In this document: positions 39,610 to 48,551 of the stretch, in pieces
How the letters are laid out: every line of letters begins with the position of its first letter
Position numbering within the stretch: the stretch's first letter is position 1
Source: Mesorhizobium shangrilense
GTDB taxonomy: Bacteria; Pseudomonadota; Alphaproteobacteria; Rhizobiales; Rhizobiaceae
Direction of reading: 5' to 3'
Assembly (NCBI RefSeq): GCF_028826155.1
Contig: NZ_JAQGPN010000001.1
Span: 2,361,501-2,425,500, forward strand
Length of the DNA: 64,000 nt
Translations under genes and position numbers: made by a program
The notes under the pieces: model-generated
Seen by the model: only the letters and a program-made list of their open reading frames with translations
Databases searched by the model: none
Told to the model about the DNA's origin: nothing

Positions 39610-41436
39610 TCAAATCTCCGCCGTCGCCGCCTCCAGCCATGCAAGCGTTTCGCCGTCGACCATCGGGCCGATCTCGGCCAGCACGCGGGCGTGATAGGCG
39701 TTGAGCCAGCCGCGTTCGGCTTCGCTGAGAAGCTCGGCCTTGATCAGCCGGCGGTCGATCGGCACGAGGGTGAGCGTCTCGAAGGCGTGCATGGGAATAT
39801 CACCGCCTTCGATGGGCTCTTCAGGCGTGACGAGGATGAGGTTTTCGATGCGGATGCCGTAGTGGCCTTCCTTGTAGTAGCCGGGTTCGTTGGACAGCAT
39901 CATGCCGGACAGCAGCGTCTGCGTTCCCGTCCTGGCGATACGCTGGGGCCCTTCATGCACGGAGAGGTAGGAGCCGACGCCGTGGCCCGTGCCGTGGGCG
40001 AAGTCGCAGCCCCGCCTCCATAGCGCGATGCGGGCAAAGGCGTCGATGTCCATGCCGCGCGTGCCCGGCGGGAAACGCAGTGTCGAAATCCCGATCATTC
40101 CCTTCAGGACGAGGGTGAAGCGCTCGCGCATCTCCTCGGTCGGCGCGCCGATGGGCACCGTGCGGGTGATGTCCGTGGTGCCATCCTGGTACTGTGCGCC
40201 GGAATCGACCAGATAGAGCTCGCCGCGTGCAAGCCGGCGGTTGGTGCCGCGCGACACCTTGTAGTGCATCATAGCGCCGTTCGGACCTGCGCCGGAGATC
40301 GTCGCGAACGACACGTCGCGCAACGGCATCTGGGTTTCCTCGCCGGTCGTGCGACGGCACTCTTCGAGCTTCGTCACGGTGGCGATCTCGTCCAGCGTGT
40401 CGGGATCGGTACGGTCCAGCCAGCACAGGAACTTCGTCACTGCAGCGCCGTCGCGGCGATGCGCGGCGCGGCTGCCGTCGATCTCGGCGCGGTTCTTCGT
40501 CGCGCGCGGGATGCGCGCCGGATCCGGCGCCTCGACCACCGTGCCGCCGTTGTCCACCACGATCATCCTGAGCTTCTCGGCGGCGAGAACAGGGTCGAGC
40601 GAAATGCGCGCCCCGCCCCGGGCGAGGGCGGCAAGCGCCGGCTCAAGGTCGCCGGGCGCGCGGAGATCGCAGAGCTGGGTAAGATATGCCTCCGGCTCGA
40701 TCGGCAGCTTGCGCTTGTCCATGAAGAGCAGGTGCTTGCCGTCGGCCGCAAGTATCGCGAAACCGAGCGCAAGCGGCGTGTGTGGTACGTCCGATCCACG
40801 GATGTTGAAGGCCCAGGCGATCGACGACGGATCGGTGAGCACGACGTGCGTGGCGCCATCCTTTGCGACGGCCTGAGCCAGTCGCTGCAACTTCTGCTTC
40901 GCCAGTTCCCCGGCAAACTTGGCCGGGTGGATCTCGACGCGCCCGAGCGGCGGCGACGGCTGATCCTGCCACAGCTGATCGATCGGGTTGCTCGGCACGG
41001 GAACGAGAGTCGAGCCGATCTTCTCGGCGGAAGCGGCCAGCGCTTTCACGTCGCCGATGGTGAGCAGCCACGGATCGAAGCCGATGCGAAGGCCCTTGCC
41101 GAGGTTTTCCTGGATCCAGGCGGCGGGTGGCGTGTCGATCAGGCTGGCGACCGTGAACACGTTCATATCCACCTGCTGGCGGACCTGCAGTTGGTAGCGC
41201 CCGTCGACGAAGATGACCGCGCGGCCGGCGAGCACGATGGCGACGCCAGCGGAGCCCGAAAAGCCCGTCAGCCATTTCAGCCGCTCCGAGCGCGCCGCCA
41301 CATATTCTCCCTGATGCTCGTCCGACCGCGGCACAACGAACGCGTCGAGGCCATTGGCCACCATCCAGTCGCGCAAGGCCGCAACGCGGGGTGCGCCGAC
41401 CGACGGATCGCCCTCGGAATCGAATGTCTGGAACAT
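39610..41436 (-). CDS. Xaa-Pro aminopeptidase (M24B)
   Basis: A 608-residue metallopeptidase of the eukaryote-like aminopeptidase P group: two N-terminal creatinase domains (from about residue 20) and a C-terminal pita-bread domain. Metal-site stretches include YLVDSGAQYQDGTTDITRT (two Asp), HGTGHGVGSYLSVHEGP (His), MMLSNEPGYYKEG (Glu) and GIRIENLILV (Glu). It releases N-terminal residues preceding proline in the cytoplasm. I chose the ATG at 41436, with GAGG upstream; the frame to 41583 adds a non-homologous leader. Confidence 0.92.
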   Translation of the reverse strand: MFQTFDSEGDPSVGAPRVAALRDWMVANGLDAFVVPRSDEHQGEYVAARSERLKWLTGFSGSAGVAIVLAGRAVIFVDGRYQLQVRQQVDMNVFTVASLIDTPPAAWIQENLGKGLRIGFDPWLLTIGDVKALAASAEKIGSTLVPVPSNPIDQLWQDQPSPPLGRVEIHPAKFAGELAKQKLQRLAQAVAKDGATHVVLTDPSSIAWAFNIRGSDVPHTPLALGFAILAADGKHLLFMDKRKLPIEPEAYLTQLCDLRAPGDLEPALAALARGGARISLDPVLAAEKLRMIVVDNGGTVVEAPDPARIPRATKNRAEIDGSRAAHRRDGAAVTKFLCWLDRTDPDTLDEIATVTKLEECRRTTGEETQMPLRDVSFATISGAGPNGAMMHYKVSRGTNRRLARGELYLVDSGAQYQDGTTDITRTVPIGAPTEEMRERFTLVLKGMIGISTLRFPPGTRGMDIDAFARIALWRRGCDFAHGTGHGVGSYLSVHEGPQRIARTGTQTLLSGMMLSNEPGYYKEGHYGIRIENLILVTPEEPIEGGDIPMHAFETLTLVPIDRRLIKAELLSEAERGWLNAYHARVLAEIGPMVDGETLAWLEAATAEI

Positions 41437-41570
41437 GGGTAGAGCCTCGTGAAATTGTGCGCGGGACGGTAGCGTTGCGGGTGCACGGATGCAATCGGTT
41501 CGCACCGCCTGTGGACGGCTTGCTACGCGCCCCGGAGGGCCATGCAAAATCGCAGGAGCGGGCATGCACA

Positions 41571-41591
41571 ACCCTGACTTCAAATCAGGGT
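41571..41591. repeat. short inverted repeat upstream of a small gene
   Basis: ACCCTGA at 41571-41577 and TCAGGGT at 41585-41591 are perfect 7-bp arms around CTTCAAA. They lie in the divergent region between the aminopeptidase and the 59-codon gene and could be an operator. There is no further evidence. Confidence 0.35.
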
Positions 41592-41651
41592 GCGAATGCT
41601 TACTCTATGGTTGTGGAGGAGATCATCTTTGATCCTGACAACGAGATCGAA

Positions 41652-41831
41652 ATGTCCACCAAGAACCGCTTCTTCCGTAACGCCCTCAATGCCTTCATAG
41701 CCGTCCGTGAGCGTCAGGCGGCAGCCTATGTCAACGGCGTGCTGCTGTCGCTCGACGACGAGACGCTTGCCCAGCATGGCTATGTGCGCTCCGAGCTTGC
41801 GCGCCGTCCGACGCGCTATTCGATGTACTGA
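41652..41831 (+). CDS. small DUF1127-like protein
   Basis: A 59-residue protein reading MSTKNRFFRNALNAFIAVRE at the N-terminus and ending LARRPTRYSMY. The ALNAFIAVRERQAAAYV and LDDETLAQHGYVRSEL pattern resembles the short DUF1127/YjiS-like proteins widespread in Hyphomicrobiales, some of which bind RNA or affect phosphate and carbon metabolism. Membership is by resemblance only. An upstream in-frame ATG at 41607 would give 74 residues; neither start has a strong ribosome-binding site. Confidence 0.7.
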   Translation: MSTKNRFFRNALNAFIAVRERQAAAYVNGVLLSLDDETLAQHGYVRSELARRPTRYSMY

Positions 41832-41837
41832 GACCCG

Positions 41838-42713
41838 TCACCGTTTCAGGTGGATCGTCACCCAGCCTTCGCGGTGATCGGTCCTGACGTGGCGGAAACG
41901 CTGGCCGACATAGGCCGATACCACCGCATCGCGCTGCCGATCGAGGATGCCTGACAGGATCAGCGATCCGCCGCCGGACAGGTGGCGCGACATGTCCGGC
42001 GCCAGCCCCATCAAGGGGCGCGCCAGGATGTTGGCGACGATGAGGTCGAAGGGCGCGCTGGCGGCGAAGGCTGGATGATGGAAGCCGGGCGCCGTGACGG
42101 CGCGCACCAGATCCGTCACGCCGTTCAGCGCCACGTTCTCGGCCGCGACCCGGGTGGCAACCGGATCGATGTCGGTGGCGAGCACCGGAATGCGGGCCAG
42201 CTTGGCGACGGCGATCGCCAGGACCGCGCTGCCGGTGCCGAGGTCGAGGGCGTTGCGCGGATTTTCGCGCTTCATCACCCTTGAGAGCATGTCGAGGCAA
42301 CCGGCGGTGGTGCCGTGATGCCCGGTTCCGAAGGCCAGGCCGGCCTCGATCTCGATCCCGATGTCGCCGATGCGGCGCTTGTCGCGGTCATGCGCGCCGT
42401 GAACGAGGAAACGACCCGCACGGACAGGCTTCAGCCCTTCGAGTGATTTCGTCACCCAGTCGATGTCTTCCAGGATTTCGCGGTCGATGTCCTGCGGCAG
42501 ACCTATCTCGCGCAGCGTCCGCTGCATCCGCTCTTCGATGTCGTGAGTCCCGCCAGGATCGTAGATCGAGACCTCGTGCAGATCGCCTGCCTCATCGATC
42601 TCGTGGATGAGCAGCGGCAGCCCGTCCTCTTCGAAGACCTGCTCAAGTGCGTCAAAGGCGCGCCGGGCATCGGCGCCCTTCAGGGCGAGGAACAATCGCG
42701 TCTGCGGCATCAT
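41838..42713 (-). CDS. prmA: ribosomal protein L11 methyltransferase
   Basis: A 291-residue SAM-dependent methyltransferase that trimethylates ribosomal protein L11. The N-terminal part is the L11-recognition domain. The catalytic part shows [39 protein letters not shown] (SAM loop), [20 protein letters not shown] and [17 protein letters not shown], all PrmA motifs. Two adjacent ATGs are possible (42713, 42710). It lies 40 nt from the SCO1 gene on the same strand; the small DUF1127-like gene converges on it. Confidence 0.93.
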   Translation of the reverse strand: MMPQTRLFLALKGADARRAFDALEQVFEEDGLPLLIHEIDEAGDLHEVSIYDPGGTHDIEERMQRTLREIGLPQDIDREILEDIDWVTKSLEGLKPVRAGRFLVHGAHDRDKRRIGDIGIEIEAGLAFGTGHHGTTAGCLDMLSRVMKRENPRNALDLGTGSAVLAIAVAKLARIPVLATDIDPVATRVAAENVALNGVTDLVRAVTAPGFHHPAFAASAPFDLIVANILARPLMGLAPDMSRHLSGGGSLILSGILDRQRDAVVSAYVGQRFRHVRTDHREGWVTIHLKR

Positions 42714-42753
42714 ATGAAATCCAGGCGGAACGGCCGGCGGCGTTTTGCGGCCT

Positions 42754-43332
42754 TCAGCCTTTTGCCGCGAGGCGCTTCAACTTTGCAACGGCCGTGTCGC
42801 GGTTTTCCTCATAGGCGATGGTGCCGGCGAAGTCGCCTGCGCCATTGAGGAGCACGACGGACGCAGTGTGGTCCATGTTGTATTCGCCGCCGCCGAGATC
42901 GACCTTGCGCCAGAATATGCCGAAGGATTTCGCCATGGCGAAGACCTTGTCCGGTTCGCCGGTGATGCCGGTGATGCGGTCGGAGACGTTGGTGACGTAG
43001 TTCTTCATCACCTCCGGCGTGTCGCGCTCGGGGTCGATGGTCACGAAATAGGCGCGGATGTCCTTGCCCTCGTCGCCGAGCTGCTTCAGCCAGCCATCCA
43101 TCTCGACGAGCGTCGTCGGGCAGACTTCCGGGCAATGGGTGAAGCCGAAGAAGATCGCGCTCGGCTTGCCGCGAAAGGCCGCTTCCGTGATCGGCGCATT
43201 GGTATGGTCGGTCAGCGTGAAGGCTGCGCCATAGGGCTCGCCGCTGTTCTGCCGGCGATACCAGTCGAAAGTCAGGAAGCCGACGCCTACCGCCATAAGG
43301 ACGAGAATGCCGATGAGGATCGATCGCATCAT
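42754..43332 (-). CDS. SCO1/SenC-family copper chaperone
   Basis: A 192-residue membrane-anchored thioredoxin-fold protein. One N-terminal transmembrane segment (about residues 4-22) precedes the domain. Copper ligands are Cys67 and Cys71 in THCPEVCP and His155 in [11 protein letters not shown] proteins deliver copper to the CuA site of cytochrome c oxidase on the periplasmic side. No oxidase genes are in the window. It is in the same orientation as prmA and as the small ORF upstream. Confidence 0.92.
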   Translation of the reverse strand: MMRSILIGILVLMAVGVGFLTFDWYRRQNSGEPYGAAFTLTDHTNAPITEAAFRGKPSAIFFGFTHCPEVCPTTLVEMDGWLKQLGDEGKDIRAYFVTIDPERDTPEVMKNYVTNVSDRITGITGEPDKVFAMAKSFGIFWRKVDLGGGEYNMDHTASVVLLNGAGDFAGTIAYEENRDTAVAKLKRLAAKG

Positions 43333-43366
43333 GAAAATAGGTTCCGACTTGCGCTTCGGCGGGGTT

Positions 43367-43525
43367 CTAGAAGCACCAGGACAGGCCGGATTCGATCAAG
43401 GCGCGGAAGATGCCGGCGTCGTTGTCGATCCAGGCGGCAAAGGTCGCACCCGTGGCGGCCGCAAGGACGACAACGGCAAGGATGATCCGGGAGACAGTCT
43501 GTGCCGGTGTGCTGGTGCCCAACAT
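43367..43525 (-). CDS. unrecognised 52-residue membrane-associated protein beside SCO1
   Basis: A short reading frame of 52 codons on the same strand as the SCO1 gene, 34 nt upstream of it. It reads MLGTSTPAQTVSRIILAVVV, then a hydrophobic helix continuing LAAATGATFAAWIDNDAG, and ends ESGLSWCF. One transmembrane segment (about residues 13-31) and a cysteine two residues from the end are visible. AGAAGG lies immediately upstream. I do not recognise the family with certainty. Supporting signs are the coherent hydrophobic segment and the gene pairing. Confidence 0.55.
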   Translation of the reverse strand: MLGTSTPAQTVSRIILAVVVLAAATGATFAAWIDNDAGIFRALIESGLSWCF

Positions 43526-43679
43526 GCCTTCTATCTAGCCCGTCTGGGTTCTTTGCAAAAGTAGCCACTCTGTCGCGAGGACTGCACATTGTCGTGGGCG
43601 CGGGGCGGCGGATCGGTATCGCATTGCGGCCGTTGTTCCCAATCACCAAGTGAGATGCATGCAAATTCTGGAGACGCAG

Positions 43680-44171
43680 ATGCGCCGAATCGCTTCATCC
43701 TTCGCCTTCGCGGGCCTTTTCGCCGCCGCGATCATGCCGGCCGCGGCCCAGGAGGTCGGCAAGGTCGGCGTCGACTGGCTCGGCAACGACATCATCATCG
43801 AGGCGGTCAAGGATCCGGAAGTGGAGGGCGTCACCTGCCACGTTTCCTATTTCGATCGCGGAGTGATCGACCGGCTGCAGAAGGGGAACTGGTTCGAGGA
43901 CCCCTCCGATTCCTCCATTTCCTGCCGGCAGACTGGGCCGATCTCGATCGGCGACATCGACCTCAGCGAAGAAGGCGAAGAGGTCTTCAAGCAGGGGATC
44001 AGCCTGATCTGGAAGAAGCAGGTCGTGAACCGCATCTACGACAAGGCCAACGAAACGCTCATCTACCTCTCGCATTCGCGGCAGGTGCAGGACGGCTCGG
44101 CGAAAATGTCGATCACCACCGTGCCGCTCTATGGGCAGCAGGTGAACTGGAAGAACGGCAAGCCGGGCTGA
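43680..44171 (+). CDS. creA: CreA-family periplasmic protein
   Basis: A 163-residue exported protein. The signal peptide MRRIASSFAFAGLFAAAIMP ends AAA at residue 23 before QEVGKVGVDWLGND. Family motifs are EVGKVGVDWLGNDI, VEGVTCHVSYFDRG, DSSISCRQTGPI and RIYDKANETLIYL. CreA is widely conserved but its biochemical role is unknown. I chose the ATG at 43680, preceded by GGAGA, over the ATG at 43650 because it puts the signal sequence at the N-terminus. Confidence 0.88.
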   Translation: MRRIASSFAFAGLFAAAIMPAAAQEVGKVGVDWLGNDIIIEAVKDPEVEGVTCHVSYFDRGVIDRLQKGNWFEDPSDSSISCRQTGPISIGDIDLSEEGEEVFKQGISLIWKKQVVNRIYDKANETLIYLSHSRQVQDGSAKMSITTVPLYGQQVNWKNGKPG

Positions 44172-44185
44172 CTTGCCGCGTCGAT

Positions 44186-44205
44186 GCCGGCGGCGTAAAG
44201 CCGGC
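44186..44205 (+). other. hairpin next to the transferase start codon
   Basis: GCCGGC at 44186-44191 and 44200-44205 can pair around an 8-nt loop. The stem ends 2 nt before the ATG at 44208 and occupies the expected ribosome-binding site, so it could limit translation or serve as the creA terminator; no T-tract follows. Confidence 0.35.
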
Positions 44206-44207
44206 GC

Positions 44208-44840
44208 ATGGACGATCCCGCCGATCTGAGGTTCAAGGACCCCGAGCCGCGCGCGCATCCCACGGCGGAGCTGAAGTCCTGCCGGCTGGGAAGATTTGCC
44301 GCGATCGGCGAGCGCGTCATCCTGCGCGAGGTGACGGTCGGCGATTTTACCTATTTCGAGCGCCACGCCGAAGCCATCTACACGACCATCGGAAAATTCT
44401 GCTCGATTGCCGCAGACACGCGCATCAACGCGCTCGAACACCCGGTGGAACGGCTGACCACACACAAGGTGAGCTATCGGCCGAACGAATATTTTCGCTA
44501 TCTCGGCGTCGACCAGGGCTTCAGGCAGCGGCGGCAGGCGAAGGCGGTTGTCATCGGTCACGACGTGTGGATCGGGCATGGCGCCGTCATCCTGCCCGGC
44601 GTCACCATCGGCAACGGTGCGATCGTTGGTGCCAATGCCGTCGTCCGGCGCGATGTGCCGGCGTATACGATTGTCGCGGGTGTGCCTGCGCGCGCGGTGC
44701 GAAGACGGTTTTCGGAGGAAATCAGCGCCAGGATTGAGGCGCTGGCCTGGTGGGACTGGCCGCTGGACAGACTGGCGGACGCCATCCCAGACATGCAGGC
44801 CTTGCCGATCGAGGCTTTTCTGGACCGCTGGGGCGAATAA
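44208..44840 (+). CDS. hexapeptide-repeat acyltransferase (phosphonate-associated type)
   Basis: A 210-residue left-handed beta-helix transferase. The sequence resembles the phosphonate-metabolism transferase hexapeptide family (TIGR03308): [70 protein letters not shown] and [20 protein letters not shown]. Such enzymes transfer acetyl groups from acetyl-CoA. No phn genes are in the window, so the family name gives no pathway here. There is no good Shine-Dalgarno sequence ahead of the ATG. Confidence 0.82.
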   Translation: MDDPADLRFKDPEPRAHPTAELKSCRLGRFAAIGERVILREVTVGDFTYFERHAEAIYTTIGKFCSIAADTRINALEHPVERLTTHKVSYRPNEYFRYLGVDQGFRQRRQAKAVVIGHDVWIGHGAVILPGVTIGNGAIVGANAVVRRDVPAYTIVAGVPARAVRRRFSEEISARIEALAWWDWPLDRLADAIPDMQALPIEAFLDRWGE

Positions 44841-44883
44841 CCGCCGCGGGGAACCTTGGAGGTCTGCCGGCTGCGAACGACCG

Positions 44884-45912
44884 TCAGTTCCGGGTAGTCG
44901 AGGTCCGGTCGGTTGTCGCCCTGCCGGGCTTGTCCCAATCGGCGATGGCGGGCTCGATATAAAAATGCTTCCGCAACTGGTGGCGCGTGGCCCAGGTGAT
45001 CGCCGCGATGAGGATCATCAGCAGCCAGCTGATCGGCGCCATGCGGATGTCCTCGGTGCCGCCGAGCCACCAGACGTCGGGCTGGTAGACGAGCAGGTCG
45101 GTGCGGCGCAGGAAAACCTTGAACCCGAGCAGGCCTGCATGAACGCCCATGGAGCAGGCGATGGAGCCGGTCGCGATGTAGGTGATCGCAAACAGTGAGC
45201 CCAGCAGCCATAGCCCGAACAGCAGCCCGCCGACATCCCAGAGCGTCCACGCGTCCTTGTAGGAGATCAGATGGGTCACGGAGAAGATCGCCGACCCGAT
45301 GACCACCGCCCAGAAGCCGACCCAGAACGTGCCGTTGTATCTCAGGTGGCGCATGACGAAGGCGCGGAAGATCATCTCCTCGGTATAGGCGAGGACCACG
45401 ACCACCAGCAGCGCGGTGATCGTCTTGCGGAGCAGAGTGAGCGAGAAATTCGCCCAGGCTTCCTGCGACCACGAGACATAGCCCATCCAGCTGAGAAGGG
45501 CATAGGCAATGATCATCAGCAGGACGGCCTGGACCCACATCGCCGCGAAACCGGCCAGGGCGCGGCCGAAATTGGCGTTGTAGGGCTTCATGAAGACGAG
45601 TGGCCCGCCGCCGCGCCTAGCCGCGAAACCGATCAGGAACGGGATGATGATGACGAACAGCCCGACCTGTCCGACGCCCCTCGTGTCCGTCAGTGACACG
45701 CCGGCGCCGGACCAGCGCAGCACGAGTTCGACTGCGGCGCAGACGACGAAGATGAGGGCGAGAAGGCCGAAAATACTGCGATAGCGCGACAAAGGAGGGT
45801 CCGGGGGAAATGTCCAGATGGATGTTTGCCGGGGTTGGCTAACCGATGGCGTCCCCAAAGTCCACTCACGCGGATGTGTGCGGAGCGACGTGACGACGGG
45901 GAGAAAGTTCAC
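44884..45912 (-). CDS. CPBP-family intramembrane metalloprotease
   Basis: A 342-residue polytopic protein of the CAAX/Abi (PF02517) family. Motif 1 is YTEEMIFRAF with Glu178, Glu179 and Arg183. Motif 2 is SVTHL with His214, and a third histidine lies in GVHAG (His258). These residues form the intramembrane active site of Rce1-like proteases. Bacterial members are linked to peptide processing and self-immunity; the substrate is unknown. The GTG at 45912 overlaps the uvrD stop (GTGA). The first 40 residues are hydrophilic and poorly conserved, so the true start may be further downstream. Confidence 0.83.
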   Translation of the reverse strand: MNFLPVVTSLRTHPREWTLGTPSVSQPRQTSIWTFPPDPPLSRYRSIFGLLALIFVVCAAVELVLRWSGAGVSLTDTRGVGQVGLFVIIIPFLIGFAARRGGGPLVFMKPYNANFGRALAGFAAMWVQAVLLMIIAYALLSWMGYVSWSQEAWANFSLTLLRKTITALLVVVVLAYTEEMIFRAFVMRHLRYNGTFWVGFWAVVIGSAIFSVTHLISYKDAWTLWDVGGLLFGLWLLGSLFAITYIATGSIACSMGVHAGLLGFKVFLRRTDLLVYQPDVWWLGGTEDIRMAPISWLLMILIAAITWATRHQLRKHFYIEPAIADWDKPGRATTDRTSTTRN

Positions 45913-48551
45913 ACGGCGGTGACGAACCCGTCGAGCACCTTCTTCTGGCCGGCCTTGTCGAAGTCGATGGTGAGCTTGTTGCCTTCGATGGCCGATATGT
46001 TGCCGTTTCCGAACTTCTGGTGGAACACGCGGTCGCCGACATGGAAGGCGGACGGAGTGTCGGAGACGGATTTCGCGACCAGCTCGCCATCGATGGTGCG
46101 GCCCTTCACCGAGCCGCGGCCGGCGCCGTAGCCGGAATCGGTTTCGCCATAGCCGATGCGCTCGACTTGGTGGCCGGAGCGCGAGCCCCAGTTGCGGTCG
46201 GTCGCCTCCGTGCGGTTCGCCTGGGCGCGAGCCCAGCCGGGCGTCGAATAGCTGTTCGAGAAGGACTTTTCGCCGACCGAATCGAAGCGCGAGGCCCCGT
46301 AGGGGTTCTGGCGGCCCGGTTCGCGGAAGCCGCCGCGGCCAGATCCGCCATAGGAATTGCCGTAGCCACCGTAGGAGGAGCCGCCCTCGCTGATTTCGAC
46401 ATGGGCCTCGGGAAGCTCATCGAGGAAGCGCGACGGGATGGTCGACTGCCAGAGCCCGTGGATGCGGCGATTGGAGACGAACCAGAGGTGCAGGTTCTTC
46501 TTGGCCCGGGTGAGGCCAACATAGGCGAGGCGGCGTTCCTCCTCCAGACCCGAACGGCCGCCTTCGTCCAATGCGCGCTGGTGGGGAAACAGGCCTTCCT
46601 CCCAGCCGGGCAGGAAGACCGTCTCGAATTCCAGGCCCTTGGCCGAATGCAGCGTCATGATGGACACGGCGTCCATATCCTCGTTCTGCTCGGCGTCCAT
46701 GACCAGCGCGACGTGCTCGAGGAAGGAGCGCAGCGACTCGTATTCCTCCATGGAGCGGATCAGCTCCTTGAGGTTTTCGAGCCGGCCCGGCGCCTCGGCC
46801 GAGCGGTCGTTCTTCCACATGTCGGTGTAGCCGGACTCCTCCAGGATGATCTCGGCGAGCTCGGTGTGGGGTTTGGTGTCCAGCATCTCCTGCCAGCGGG
46901 CGAAGTTGGCCGCGACCTCGCGCAGTGCTGCGCGCGGCTTCGGCTTCAGTTCGTCGCTCTCGGCGAGGTTGGCGGCAGCGGCCAGCATGGGGATGCGCAT
47001 GGCGCGCGCGGTATCGTGGATCTGGCGGATGGTCGCTTCGCCGAGGCCGCGCTTCGGGACATTCACGATGCGCTCGAAGGCGAGGTCGTCCGCGCCTTGC
47101 GCGACCACGCGGAAATAGGCCATCGCGTCGCGGATCTCCTGCCGCTCATAGAAGCGGGGGCCGCCGATGACGCGGTAGTTGAGGCCCATGGTGACGAAGC
47201 GGTCTTCGAACTCGCGCATCTGGAACGAGGCGCGCACCAGGATCGCCATGTCGTTCAGATTGTGCCCGCTGCGCTGCAGCGCCTCGATCTCCTCGCCGAC
47301 CGCGCGCGCCTCCTCCTCCGAATCCCAGGCGGCGTGGACATTGACTTTCGGGTCGTCAGGCGAGGGGTGCTCGGTGAACAGCGTCTTGCCGAGACGGCCC
47401 TCGTTGTGGGCGATGAGATGCGAGGCCGCGCCCAGGATATGGGCGGTCGAGCGATAGTTGCGCTCCAGCCGGACGACGGTGGCGCCCGGAAAATCCTTGT
47501 CGAAGCGCAGGATGTTGTCGACCTCGGCTCCGCGCCAGCCGTAGATCGACTGGTCGTCGTCCCCGACGCAGCAGATATTTACGCTCACGGCCGAGCGCTT
47601 GCTTCGCTCGCTGGCCTCCGCGGGGGCGGGCGAAACATCGCCCGGCGCGCGGTCGCGCGCTCGGCCTTCGGCCTGGGAGTTGGCGCCGCCCGCCGATTTC
47701 GATCGCTGCGCGAGCAGCCGCAGCCACATGTACTGCGCGGTGTTGGTGTCCTGGTACTCGTCGACCAGGATGTACTTGAACTTGCGGTGGTACTCGGCGA
47801 GCACGTCCGGTTGCGCGCGGAAAATTCGGATCGGGTGGCAGAGCAGGTCGCCGAAGTCGCAGGCGTTCAGCGTCTGCAGGCGGTCCTGGTAGGCGGCGTA
47901 GAGTTCGCGGCCCTTGCCGTTGGCGAAGGAGCGGGCGTCGCCCTCGGGGATCTCCTTGGGCCCCAGGCCCTTGTTCTTCCAGCCGTCGATCATGTTGGCG
48001 AAGGTGCGGGCCGGCCAGCGCTTGTCGTCCAGCCCCTCAGCCTGGATGAGCTGCTTCAGCAGGCGAATGACGTCGTCGGTGTCGAGGATGGTGAAGCCCG
48101 ACTTCAGGCCGGCTAGTTCGGCATGGCGGCGCAGGAGTTTTACACCGATCGAGTGGAAGGTGCCGAGCCACGGCATCCCCTCGACCTGCTCGCCGACCAG
48201 CAGGCCAATGCGCTGTTTCATCTCGCGCGCCGCCTTGTTGGTGAAGGTGACGGCCAGGATCTGGCTCGGATAGGCGCGACCGGTGGCGAGGATGTGGGCG
48301 ATGCGGGTGGTGAGCACGCGCGTCTTGCCGGTGCCGGCTCCGGCGAGCACGAGCACCGGGCCTTCCGTCGTCTCGACTGCGAGCCGCTGCTCGGGATTGA
48401 GGCCCTTCAGGTAGTCGGGCGGAGTGTTGTGGCCCTGCCGCGCGGCGAGCGCTCGGGCGGCTATGCCGGACGCGGGCGCGCGCGGAGCCTCGCCGCCGCG
48501 GGGCGCGGGCTCCTCGTCGAAGAAGGGCATATCGTTGGGGAATCCGGACAT
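45909..48551 (-). CDS. uvrD: UvrD/PcrA-family DNA helicase with a palindromic-element insertion
   Basis: An 880-residue superfamily 1 helicase for nucleotide-excision and mismatch repair. Walker A reads AGAGTGKT. VTFTNKAAREMK, LGTFHSIG, ILVDEYQDTN and GDDDQSIYGWRGA (motif III) follow, and LTRAKKNL is near the end of the motor. A Gly/Ser/Tyr-rich linker (GGYGNSYGGSGRGGF) precedes a C-terminal beta domain (FHVGDRVFHQKFGNG). Residues 293-323 are an insertion between the Walker B segment and motif III (see the repeat entry). I chose the ATG at 48551; the frame runs on upstream without homology. Confidence 0.93.
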   Translation of the reverse strand: MSGFPNDMPFFDEEPAPRGGEAPRAPASGIAARALAARQGHNTPPDYLKGLNPEQRLAVETTEGPVLVLAGAGTGKTRVLTTRIAHILATGRAYPSQILAVTFTNKAAREMKQRIGLLVGEQVEGMPWLGTFHSIGVKLLRRHAELAGLKSGFTILDTDDVIRLLKQLIQAEGLDDKRWPARTFANMIDGWKNKGLGPKEIPEGDARSFANGKGRELYAAYQDRLQTLNACDFGDLLCHPIRIFRAQPDVLAEYHRKFKYILVDEYQDTNTAQYMWLRLLAQRSKSAGGANSQAEGRARDRAPGDVSPAPAEASERSKRSAVSVNICCVGDDDQSIYGWRGAEVDNILRFDKDFPGATVVRLERNYRSTAHILGAASHLIAHNEGRLGKTLFTEHPSPDDPKVNVHAAWDSEEEARAVGEEIEALQRSGHNLNDMAILVRASFQMREFEDRFVTMGLNYRVIGGPRFYERQEIRDAMAYFRVVAQGADDLAFERIVNVPKRGLGEATIRQIHDTARAMRIPMLAAAANLAESDELKPKPRAALREVAANFARWQEMLDTKPHTELAEIILEESGYTDMWKNDRSAEAPGRLENLKELIRSMEEYESLRSFLEHVALVMDAEQNEDMDAVSIMTLHSAKGLEFETVFLPGWEEGLFPHQRALDEGGRSGLEEERRLAYVGLTRAKKNLHLWFVSNRRIHGLWQSTIPSRFLDELPEAHVEISEGGSSYGGYGNSYGGSGRGGFREPGRQNPYGASRFDSVGEKSFSNSYSTPGWARAQANRTEATDRNWGSRSGHQVERIGYGETDSGYGAGRGSVKGRTIDGELVAKSVSDTPSAFHVGDRVFHQKFGNGNISAIEGNKLTIDFDKAGQKKVLDGFVTAV
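47583..47675 (-). repeat. in-frame protein-coding palindromic element, copy 2
   Basis: A 93-nt counterpart of 5384-5473. Outer arms GGCCGAGCGC (47589-47598) and GCGCTCGGCC (47657-47666) are perfect inverted repeats. An inner hairpin pairs CGGGCGA (47627-47633) with TCGCCCG (47638-47644) around AACA. It encodes 31 residues of UvrD beginning QAEGRARDRAPG and containing [14 protein letters not shown], in the same frame and orientation relative to its host gene as copy 1. Typical UvrD proteins pass directly from the Walker B region to the ICCVGDDDQS motif. Confidence 0.82.

Noticed and set aside
46020..48116. 698-codon open frame on the strand opposite UvrD
   Set aside because: It is an antisense shadow in stop-poor GC-rich DNA. 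The UvrD frame has all helicase motifs, and the antisense translation is compositionally skewed with no recognisable domain.
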